Of a stretch of DNA of 64,000 bases, positions 13,001 to 24,362 are shown one piece after another. The stretch comes from Nymphaea colorata. Lineage: Eukaryota; Streptophyta; Magnoliopsida; Nymphaeales; Nymphaeaceae. Below the pieces are notes generated by a model that saw only the letters and a list, made by a program, of their open reading frames with translations, had not been told where the DNA came from and did not search any database. Positions within the stretch are counted from its first letter, which is position 1. Each line of letters begins with the position of its first letter. The position numbers and the translations under genes were made by a program. The stretch spans positions 24,432,302 to 24,496,301 of the forward strand of contig NC_045143.1 in assembly GCF_008831285.2 (NCBI RefSeq). Reading direction: 5' to 3'.

Positions 13001-16000
13001 TGATGAGGAAGAGAGGAGGGCAGGAGAGGGGAAGATGACCTGTAGCTGGAGTCAGACAGGTCCAGGGCGAAGGAGCTCTAATACCATGTTACACGATGGA
13101 GGAAGGAGAGAGAGAGAGAGAGAGAGAGACGAAAAAGTCACTTCAATATCGTGCCCTAATCTCTACTTAAATAGACATTAGGGATCGGCTAGGGCTGTTA
13201 CATAAGTAAGACACATAAAATTGTAAAATGACAAAAGAGGACTCTAACTTTTAAATAATCATAAAACTACCGTACTTAAAAATAAACGTTCTGATTTCAA
13301 CAATAAACATATTGTAAAACTATTTTTTATTCATAAAATAAACTCGGAAAAAATAGAGAAAAAGACAAAAATTATGGAAAATGTATTCTATGTATAAACT
13401 CATCACACATAATGAACATTTTATTGAATCATTCATAGGTCATATTATGTTAACAATACATTAAGAATAATTTAATAACTATAAAGTGTAAGTTGCTTTA
13501 TATCACATCATACATATAACTCTTCATTGTCAAATGAGAATTGAAAATACGCTTGATTAATATTAGGATTATCATCAGCTAAGTCACATGGGTATTTCAA
13601 TAAGGTCTATGTACTTGTGTGAACTTTTAGATCGAAACCGATCCGAACTACTTAATTTAACATGATTTAATTTTGTCCAGCTCAATTTTCATTCTTCTTT
13701 TAAGGTTATTGTTCATTAACATGTAATGTTCTTGTAAGATTTTGATATCTAATACCAAACCACCGAATGAACTTAGATGTAAGAGGAGGAAGAGAGAAGT
13801 GGGCTGCACGTCCAAGCAAGAGAGAGATGAAAGAGAACAACGAAAAATGACGTCTGCCTCTTGTTATCATTATATACTAATCATGATTTAGGGTACATCA
13901 TAAAATACACAAAATAACAATAAGATTTACAAGTATGCCACCGCCCATGATGCGTTGGGCGTGTGGATCAAATGGGTCGGGTTTGGGTGACCCGATCCAT
14001 ATGTACAAACTTAAGAGCCCCCCTCAAGTTCTGCATGAGGTTTGATCATGCGCAACTTGTTCTTCAATTCCCAGAAATGGTGCCCTGTGAGTCCTTTGGT
14101 AAAAAATTCAGCCACTTGTTCAGACGTGGATATATAAGTGAGAACAATTTCGTCTCCGCAACCTTTTGACAAATGAAGTGTTGATCAATCTCTATATGCT
14201 TAGTGCGATTATGTAGAACATGATTGAAGGCAATCTTGATCGCGCTTTGGTTGTCACAAAATAGAGATGACTGAGCAATGGGAAGAGAAAGTTCCCCAAG
14301 CAGATGACATAACCATGAAGCTTCAGCGGTGCCTGCAGCCATTGCCCTATATTCTGCCTCAATGCTAGATTTGGCAACTGCACGCTGTTTCCTGCTACTC
14401 CAACAAATAAGATTGGAATCAAGGAAGAGACAATAACCGGAAACTGATCGTCTATCGTCTGGATCACCTGCTCAATCTGCATCAGTATAAGTGGAAATGT
14501 TGTGGCCATGCAAAACAGTTGACCGTCTTGTGTAGATAAGTCCATCCTGAAGAGTAGCCTTCAGATAACGCAAAATATGTTTGGTAGCATCCATATGCCC
14601 TTCTGTGGGTGCATGCATAAACTGAGAGACTTGATTCACAACATATACTATGTTTGGGCGTGTAAAAGTGAGATATTGCAACATGCTAACTATACTCCGA
14701 TATAAACTAGGATTTGGGTAGGCATCACTCCCATCAAATGCATTTAATTTTGTGTTGAGAACACTAGGTGTTTTTATGAGCTTGCAACTTGTCATACCTG
14801 CCCTATCCAAAATATCAAGAGTGTATTTATGTTGTGTAAGAGTTAATGTGCCACCTTTTCTATCAAGCTCAACACCCAAGAAATACCGTAGTTTGCCGAG
14901 ATCCTTCATCTTGAATTCTTGTTGCAATATCTCCTTAACATGAGATATATGACATGAAGAGTTTCCAGTAAGAACTATGTCATCTACATGTATAAGTAGC
15001 CAAGTGGTAACTTCACCTGAATGATAGATGAATAAGGAATGATCAAGTAAACTTCTGAGGAAATCAGCCTGTTGTATATAGAGGGAAAATCTATCGAACC
15101 ATGAACGAGATGCTTGCTTAAGCCCATACAGTGATTTTTGTAATTTGCACACCCATTTGGTTGGATCATTGGAAACATATCCTGGAGGTTGTTCCATATA
15201 AACTTCTTCCTTTAGAAAGCCATGAAGAAAAGCATTTTAAACATCCAACTGATATAAATTCCAACCATATGAGACGGCAAGAGAGATGATAACCCGGATC
15301 CTTCCCATCTTGATGACTGGACTGAAAGTCTCATCATAATCTTCCCCGTACTGTTGAGTGAAGCCTCTAGCCACGAGTCGAGCCTTATATCTATCAATAC
15401 TTCCATCAGGTTTATACTTGAGTTTGTAAACCCATTTTGAGCCCACTACATTCTTACCATCTAGACGAGGAACAATCTCCCATGTTTGACATTCATTTAA
15501 GGCAGCCATTTCTTCATTCATGGCCTCGATCCAATATTTGCTTTTGCACGCTTGCTCATAGCATTTTGGCTCCACCTTTTTGTTCAATTCTGTCATGAAG
15601 AGCTGAAAATCCAAAGAGAAATTACCATAACTTACCCATCTATCAATAGGGTGCCGCACACGTTCTGATCTATGTGGATAAGTAGTGGCAGTTTCTGGAT
15701 CAACTGGAACTGATCGTTGATTATACACCATTCCTGAAAACCGATTAGGTGAAGTCATGCTCATGTTGTTGGTCTGAGTAGATGAAGGTATGCTTTCCAT
15801 CTGAGTGTTTGTGGGTGTCTCGGGCTCATCAATAGTTCTGTCACTTTGTGCATGGTGTGTATCAGCTCTTTGGTCTAATATTTCAGCATTCAGCCATGAG
15901 TCATATATATTATTTCTAACATTAAGTGTTGCATGTGGCTCCTTTAAATCCTTCAACCTGAGCTCATCAAAAACAACATGTCGTGAAATATGCATACGTC

Positions 16001-19000
16001 CAGTTTTTGGATTGTAACAACGATAGCCTTTATAATTTTCTGCATAACCCACAAATCTACACTTGACAGCTCGATCTTGAAACTTATTTCTCAAAGAAAC
16101 ATCAACATGAACATAACAGATGCATCCAAAAACACGTAGCTCAACTTAATTTGGTTGTTCTTGATGGAAAATAAAGAATGAAGATTTTCCTTCAAGCATG
16201 GATAGTGGCAGTCGATTAATAACATGAATAGCAGTATGGAAGGCTTCAGTCCATAAAGTCATGGGCACATCAGTGTTATGCATCATACTGAGAGTACTTT
16301 CAACTATGTGCCTATGTTTTCTTTCAGCAATACCATTCTGTTGTGGTGTGTGAGGACAGGAAATCTGTCTAGTGATCCTATGATTTAGTAAGTACTCAGT
16401 AAATTCATTTGAAATGAACTCACCACCACCATCACATTGGAAATGCATGATATTACTAGAGTATTTGTTTTGGACCAAGGCGTGGAATTGGGTGAACAAG
16501 CAGAAAACTTCTGATTTGCTTTTCATGAAGTGGATCCAAGTGTAATGAGAATAAGAATCAATGAAAACAACATAATATTTACTCCCAGAAGAGGAAGAAA
16601 TAGGAGCAGGCCTCCAAACATCAGAATAAATGGTGTCAAATAACTTCGAAGCTCGCTTATTTATTGATTGAAAAGGAAGAGCATGGCTCTTACAAATATG
16701 ACAACTTGAGCACATGCTAGACTCACTGACAGGACTTAGACTGGACTTTTGTAATAGTCCGTCTGCAACAAGACTTTGAATGAAAGACCGACTACAATGT
16801 GCTAAACGACCGTGCCAAAGAGATGACATATCATACTCTGTGATATTGACTTCACTATGACTGGGAAAAGATGAATCTGAAACACAAGACTTAGACACTT
16901 TTGGAGCTTCTTCAATGACGTACATGTCTCCTTTGCGAACACCCTCAGCGAATGTCTTCTTGGTTCGAGCATCCTTAACATAAACAAAAGGAGTAAACTC
17001 AACAGAGGAATGAGTATCATCAATAAGCTTTGACACAGAAATGATATTTTTCTTGACATTTGGAACAACAGGAACATTCTTTAAGGGTATTGAGGAATGA
17101 GCCATGGATAAGTGTGCATTTCCAATATATGATATTTTGTGATGGGAACCATCTCCTGTGACAACCGAGCCTTTAGCTAAATAAGGGAGAGCACTAGAAA
17201 GCTTACCTACGTCACCAGTTACATGAGCTGCAACACCAGAATCCACATACCATTGTCCTTTCTCATTTTGCTTGAGATTGATTTTAGACAACGCTGTCAT
17301 TAGAATCTGCTACACATCAGGAGAAATGTTCGATGCCGCAATCGTGTTCGAAACAGATGACCCTGCTGCCTTATTGTCACGCCTGACCTGTTTTCCCTTG
17401 TTCTGTGGGTTATGCCAACATTCTGACTTCACATGACCTCTCTTATTGCAATAAAAACAAGTAGGTATCCTTCGTGGTACATTTGCCTGTGCATTTGTGT
17501 TAGGTGTAGGAAGGATACCTCTCCCCATCCCTGCCTGTGAGTTCCAAACTCTTTGACGACTTCCTTGTAAAGCATGGATCCCAGTGACCAATACATTGTG
17601 ACCGCCAGAATGAACTAATTCATGTCGTTGTACACGACTTGCTTCATGCTGAATCAATTTTGCTTTCAAGTCTTCAAAAGAGGGAAGAACAGGCAATACT
17701 TCTAAAGCAGTGCAGAAAACATCAAATTCTGGCCCCAATCCACTCAAAGCCTGTTGTACCTTGTCTTTGTCACTGACTGGATGCCCTATGATGGCAAGCT
17801 GATCGCTGACATTTTTTATCTCATGTATAAATTCCAAGATTGAACGTGTGCCTCGCTTGATATCCTGAAACTGCCTCTTGAGTTGTAGAAATCTCGCTTC
17901 TGATATTTGAGAATATGTGGTAGCAAGTACATTCCACAACTCAAGTGCTGAAAGATCATCATCAACACCCGCCAAAACTTCCTTTGATAGTGTGGAGGTG
18001 ATATAAGCAACGAGAGATTGATCATGAGCCATCCACATCTCATATTCAGGATTGATTTCTGCAATAGTCTCTTGAACTTGCCATGCAACATTCTTCACCT
18101 CTCGCATAATCCATTCAGGTGGCGCAAGTGTGGTGCCATTGAGATGTCCATAGAGACGGTGACTCTTGATGTACGAGACTATTTGACGTTTCCATGTCAA
18201 ATAATTGGTATGATTTAGCTTTTGTGAGATGAGTTGGGAGAGGAAATTGGACGACAAGATGCTGGAATTGCGGTGGGGATCCATAAATGCAATAATATGA
18301 AAATAAGGGAAAAATAGAAATTTTGAGATTAGGGTTAGGTGGCTGACGGTAGGGTAGATAGGACAGATTAGGGTAGACAGTAGGATTAGGGCAGATGGTA
18401 GGGTTAGTGCAGATTAGGACAGACGGTAAGATTAGGGCAGATTAGGGTAGACGATAGGATTAGGGAAGATTAGGGCAGAAAATTTGGGGATTAGGGTTGT
18501 TGATAGATTGTGGGTTTCGGGTCCGGATCCATACCCGACCCGCCTTGTAGCCCGTTTTGGGCTCTACTTAAGTCATGTAACCCTAATCCTTAAGAGTTAA
18601 TGATAATCTTAAGAGAGAGAGAGTCTGGCTGCTAGTGGGCACCAACTCCTCCTCATTCGTGGTTTTTTCTCCCTCGTGTTGAGGGTTTTCCACGTTACAT
18701 CGTGATCATTGCTTCTCTTCCTCTTCTTCTTGTTCGTATCTCTACATGGTATCAGAGCCGTGAAGTTCCGGCGTTTTTGGTTGTCTTTTGCCCGTGTTAG
18801 AGGAGAATCGCCCGACACTGTTCATCGTCTCGCCCGTGCCCGACGCTCGTGCCCGAGCGTCGTCTGTCGTCCCGCCGCCGTCTCCGCCCAGCGCCGCCCT
18901 GATCAACGCCGATCAGGATTCCGCCGTCTCCGCCTAGCGACAACCGGCCCAGCGACGCCCTGATTAGCGCAGCCGCTTCCGCCCAGCGTCGGCCTGCCCA

Positions 19001-22000
19001 GCGGCGTTCCCGTTCTGCTGCTTCCGCCCAGCGTCGGCCTGCCCAAACGACGACCTGTCCAGCGGCGGTCTTTTTCCGCCCAACGCCGTGTCCTTTTCCG
19101 GCGCCGTGCCGCTCTGCCTGGTCTGTTTCCGCCCAGCGCCGCGCCGACTGCCTGGTCTGTTCCCGCCCAGCGCCGCGCCGCTTTGCCTGGTTCTGTTTCC
19201 TGCTCTCTGTCCGTTTTTTGGTGTTGTATCGTGTGATTGCTTCTTGCTGCCCTTGCTGCCTACTGGTCTGTGATTATGGCAGCCTCTTCCTCGTCAACCG
19301 TCAACACCAATCCCACTGAAATAGGGGCTTTTAGAACGGAGAATGTTCCCATGCAGGTCATCACTCTTCGCCTCACCAAGGATAATTATTTCTCGTGGTC
19401 GCCTGCTATGACCATGGGGATTGCTGGCCGTGGTCGCATGGCCTATATTGATGGGAGCAACCCCGAACCAGCAAGAACAAGTGATGTGTGGCATACTTGG
19501 TTTCTTGAGGATAATCAAGTGAAAACTTGGATTGTCAATTCCGTTTCCGCCGATATTCAGCCCCTTATCCTTCGGAAGAAGACTGCTAGAGACATGTGGG
19601 TGGTCCTCGAGCAAATGTATGGCCAAAAGAAGACCGCAATTCGTACTTACCAAGTAATGAAGACAGTCTATGGCATTCGACAAGGGACCTCGTCTGTTGC
19701 AGAGTACTATGGGGCTTTGAAAGCCAAGTGGGAAGAGCTTGACTATCATTCTGATATTCCTTGGCATTGTCCCCATGATCAGGCGCTCTATGTTGCTCAT
19801 GAATGGGAAAACAGGGTGTTCCTATTTTTAGCAGGTTTAAATGATGAGTTTGAAGGTGTTCGAAGTCAGATTTTGAATTCAGGGGAGGTGTCCAGTATTG
19901 AAGATGTGTACTCCTGTGTTGAAGCGGAAGAACAGCGAAGGCTTGTTACAAAAGAAGGGAAGAGGGAACTTGTGCCCTATAACGAGAGATCTGCTCTCGT
20001 GAGTCGTGGTCCTGGCGGCCCATCTAGGTCTCTTCGCCGGTGCACTCACTGCAAGAAGACAGGTCACACTGTAGATTATTGCTGGGATCTTCATCCAGAA
20101 AAGAAGGGGAACAGAGGGAGATCTTTGACTGGGAGAACGCCCGTGTCTGAGGTGCAAGCCTCTAGTGGAGAAAAAGTCTCCATTTCTGCTGACCAGCTTC
20201 GTGAACTAAGGGCTTATTTGGGCAGGCTCGATGTCAACAAGACTGAGACCTCAGAGGGAACTACAGCTAATCATGCTCTTGCAGCTATTGGCAATCAAGG
20301 TAACTCTTCTGTGGGGGAATGGATTGTCGATAGTGGTGCTACTCATCACATGACAGGTAATCCAAAATTGTTTCATGAGTATAAGTTGTCCTCGGGAAGG
20401 GAACGTGTTTCTCTTGCAGATGGTTCCTCTACCTGTGTGGCAGGCGAAGGCACTCTGTCCTTGTTGGACAAATTTCATGTGCAGGGCGCTTTACATGTTC
20501 CCCAGTTTCCTTTAAATCTCTTATCAGTCAGTAGACTTACTAAAGAATTGAATTGTGAACTTATATTCTCTGCCGATCGTTGTGTTTTGCAGGACTTGGT
20601 GACAGGGAAGAGGATTGGGATTGGTTTAGCTTCTGATGGATTATATCGTCTTCCCATACGTGTGGCTACTGCTCTGTTGACAGCGATCCGCAAGACAGAT
20701 AAGAGAAGAGAAGATTGTCTTCAGTCTTTTATGTACTGGCATGAACGTTTTGGGCATTTACCTTTTGGGATTTTGAAACATTTGTTTCCAGACTTGTGTT
20801 CCTCCTTTGATGTGTCTTCCATTTCTTGTGATGTTTGTCAGTTTGCCAAACATGTGAGGGCTTCGTACCCTCTTTCTTCTAGTTGTGCTAATGAAGCTTT
20901 TTCTCTGATTCACTCTGATGGATGGGGACCTTCGGGCATTCATACCCGTCAAGGTTTTCAGTATTTTATCACTTTCATTGATGATTTCTCTCGTGCTACA
21001 TTTATATACTTGTTAAAAGACCGCAGCGAGGTTCCTCGAATCATCGAGACATTTATTCTTCTTGTGCATACCCAGTATGGTGCGAATGTTAAAACTTTCA
21101 GGTCCGATAATGCCCGTGAGTACATGTGTCGGCCTGTTGAAGAGTTTCTTAGACAACGGAGGATTGTTCACGAGACATCCTGTAGTTACACCCCCCCTCA
21201 AAATGGGGTAGCTGAAAGGAAAAATCGTCAACTTCTTAATGTCACCAGGGCTCTTTTGTTTCAGAGAAATCTTCCTAAACACTATTGGGGTGATGCAGTT
21301 CTTACTAGTGCCTATCTTATTAACCGCATGCCCAGTCGTGTTTTGAATGGTAGGACTCCCCACTCGTTGCTTCCTGGCAGTCGTCCACCATTTCCTCTTC
21401 CTCCTCGTGTTTTTGGTTGTGTATGTTTTATCCATGATCACAGTCCAAATGTCAAGAAACTTGATCCTAGGTCTATCAAAGGTGTCTTTGTTGGATACTC
21501 CCCTACGCAAAAAGGATACAAATGTATTGATCCTATTACTGGTCGAGCTTATGTTACGAGGGATGTTACCTTCTTGGAACATGCCTCTTACTTTGGTGTG
21601 AATCCTCTTCAGGGGGAGCAGTCTGTGGGCAGGGAAGAGTATTCTCAGAGACAGGAACTTCAGTTTATAGATTTTTTGGACTACAAGAAAACAGAATCAC
21701 TTAATACTGTTGATGTGCCTGAGAATGAGGAAAGGGGTGACAATAGCATTGAGAAGGAAGGCCCTCAGTTGTTTGGACAGTTCTACTCTAGACGAGGTAC
21801 TCGGACAGAGGTGATGACTTGTGATGCTAGATCTACTTCCAATCCCAATGCCACTCCTTCCCTGGATGAACCAAGTCCTACCGAGGAGACCGTGGAGACC
21901 CATGATGAGGTTGAAAAGAAGAATGACGATCTTCCCATTGCCCTGAGAAAGGGTGTCAGGTCATGTACTCAACACCCTATTGGTAATTTTGTTTCTTATT

Positions 22001-24310
22001 CCAGACTTGGGAAAGATTACAAGTGTTTTGTTTCTACTCTTTCTTTGGCTGTGATTCCCAGGACTGTCGCTGAAGCTCAAAGTGACTCCAAGTGGGCCGA
22101 TGCAATGAAAGAAGAAATAGATGCCCTAAGAAGAAACTTGACATGGGAAGTGGTGAAGATTCCTGAAGCCGCTCACCTAGTTGGATCCAAATGGGTGTAT
22201 ACCATCAAGTACAAACCAGATGGGAGTGTTGAAAGATATAAAGCTCGACTTGTGGCCAAGGGGTTTAGCCAGAAATATGGAATTGATTACTTGGAAACCT
22301 TTGCTCCTGTTGCGAAAATGAAGACTGTGAGGGTGGTTATATCCCTAGCTGTGATGAAGGAGTGGAAGATGTATCAACTGGATGTTAAGAATGCATTCCT
22401 CAATGGTGACCTCGAAGAAGAAGTATATATGCATATGCCTCCAGGATATGAAGAACCAGAAATGTGTTGTAAGCTGAAAAAGGCATTGTATGGCCTTAAG
22501 CAATCGCCCAGAGCGTGGTTTGAACGACTGAGAAGAGTGATGATACGTCATGGATACAAACAAGGAAATGGAGATCACACTCTGTTTGTGAAGAAGAAGG
22601 AGAGCAAGGTTACTCTCCTGCTCGTCTACGTAGATGACATGATTGTTACTGGAGATGATGAGGAAGAGATTATCAAGCTAAAAGGGTTACTGGCTACAGA
22701 ATTCGACCTCAAAGATCTTGGAAAACTAAGGTATTTTCTTGGTATGGAGGTTGCTAGGTCTAGTACTGGTCTTGTACTAAACCAAAGGAAATATACATTA
22801 GACCTGCTGGAAGAAACTGGTAAATTGGGATGTAGACCTACTCCTACCCCTTTTGACACTGGGCACAAGTTGAGTCTCAGAGATGGAGAGCCTCTCTGTG
22901 AAGAAGACAAGGGAAGATATCAACGTTTGGTTGGGAAGCTAATTTATCTTACCCTCACGAGACCTGATATCACCTTTGCGGTGAATGTTTTGAGCCAATT
23001 CATGCATGCGCCAACTGATGCACATCTGAAGGCTGTGGACAGAGTGCTATGCTACCTGAAGAAAAATCCTGGTAAGGGACTCCTGTATGTGAAACAAGAG
23101 ACTGTGGAAATCGAGGGCTATTCTGATGCGGATTGGGCAGGTTGTGGTGATACCAGACGATCCACTACAGGGTACTGTGTCTACTTGGGAGGAAACCTTG
23201 TTGTATGGAGGAGCAAGAGACAGGATGTTTGCTCTAGATCCAGTGCAGAGGCAGAATATAGGGCAGTTGCTATGGGAGTGTCAGAGTTATTATGGTTGAA
23301 GATATTGTTGACTGACATTGGAATAGAGATTGAAGGACCTATGAAGATGTATTGTGATAACAAGTCTGCAATCAACTTAGCCAACAATCCTGTACTTCAC
23401 GACAGAACAAAACATGTTGAAATTGATCGTCACTTCATTCGGGAAAGGATTGATGCGAAAGAGTTGATCTTACCTTACATGAAGTCTGAAGACCAAACTG
23501 CTGATGTTCTGACGAAAGCTCTTCCTTCAGCTTCATTTGAGAGGAATGTATCCAAGTTGGGCATGTTTGATATGTACGCCCAACTTGAGGGGAAGTGTTG
23601 ATAGATTGTGGGTTTCGGGTCCGGATCCATACCCGACCCGCCTTGTAGCCCGTTTTGGGCTCTACTTAAGTCATGTAACCCTAATCCTTAAGAGTTAATG
23701 ATAATCTTAAGAGAGAGAGAGTCTGGCTGCTAGTGGGCACCAACTCCTCCTCATTCGTGGTTTTTTCTCCCTCGTGTTGAGGGTTTTCCACGTTACATCG
23801 TGATCATTGCTTCTCTTCCTCTTCTTCTTGTTCGTATCTCTACAAGGGTTAGGGCAGAAATTTGGGGATTAGGGCAGAAAATAGAGATTTGAGGATTAGG
23901 ACAGAAATTAGAGATTCTTACCGAACATTCTCAGTGGCAAAACCTGGCTCTGATACCATGTAAGATTTTGATATCTAATACCAAACCACTGAATGAACTT
24001 AGATGCAAGAGGAAGAGAGAAGTGGGCTGCACGTCCAAGCAAGAGAGAAATGAAAAAGAGCAGTGACAAATGACGTCTGCCTCTTGTTATCATTATATAC
24101 TAATCACGATTTAGGGTACATCATAAAATACACAAAATAACAATAAGATTTACAAGTATGCCACCGCCCATGATGTGTTGGGCGTGTGGATCAAATGGGT
24201 CGGGTTTGGGTGACCCGATCCATATGTACAAACTTAACAGTTCTTATTTAAACTAACTTGTTTATTTAAGTGCTGTTTTTTTTTTAATTTTTTTTTTGTG
24301 TCATGTGCGG

Positions 24311-24362
<52 letters not shown>

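Larger units (their letters stand above)
8232..13302 (-). mobile_element. Copia-1: degenerate Ty1/copia element, 5,071 bp
   Basis: LTRs at 8232-8453 (222 bp) and 13087-13302 (216 bp) begin TGTTACACGATGG and end TTCAACA. They are flanked by a perfect 5-bp target duplication ATAAA (8227-8231 and 13303-13307). Orientation is -. The primer-binding site TGGTATTAGAGC lies at about 13075-13086 (one mismatch to initiator tRNA-Met). The polypurine tract TTGAGGGAGAG abuts the left LTR. By eye the LTRs differ at about a dozen positions (near 94% identity) plus microsatellite length, the most diverged LTR pair in the window. Confidence 0.93.
18498..23844 (+). mobile_element. Copia-3: intact Ty1/copia retrotransposon, 5,347 bp
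   Basis: LTRs of 249 bp at 18498-18746 and 23596-23844 run from TGTTGATAGATTGTGGG to CGTATCTCTACA. I see no difference between them. The 5-bp target duplication AGGGT (18493-18497 and 23845-23849) is perfect. The primer-binding site TGGTATCAGAGCCG starts at 18747 (initiator tRNA-Met). The polypurine tract GAGGGGAAG ends at 23595. One open frame spans Gag to RNase H with all catalytic residues. The element lies inside the Copia-2 leader in opposite orientation, and in the sense direction of the host APUM23 gene. Everything visible is consistent with a recently inserted, potentially autonomous element. Confidence 0.97.
13733..24239 (-). mobile_element. Copia-2: Ty1/copia element hosting Copia-3
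   Basis: LTRs at 13733-14016 and 23959-24239 start TGTAAGATTTTGATATC. A perfect 5-bp target duplication GTTCT flanks them (13728-13732 and 24240-24244). The inner end of the left LTR has lost its CA (GA instead). Orientation is -: the primer-binding site TGGTATCAGAGCCAGG at 23943-23958 is a full initiator tRNA-Met match, and a GAGGGGGGC-type polypurine tract is next to the left LTR. Without the nested Copia-3 the element is about 5.2 kb. The LTRs look about 96% identical. Confidence 0.94.

Noticed and set aside
18325-18497. TTAGGG-containing repeats suggesting an interstitial telomere
   Set aside because: The unit is about 20 bp with only one TTAGGG-like core and lies in the Copia-2 leader; plant telomeres are uninterrupted TTTAGGG.
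19294-21582. Long - strand open frames opposite Copia-3 gag-pol
   Set aside because: Antisense shadows of the intact gag-pol frame.
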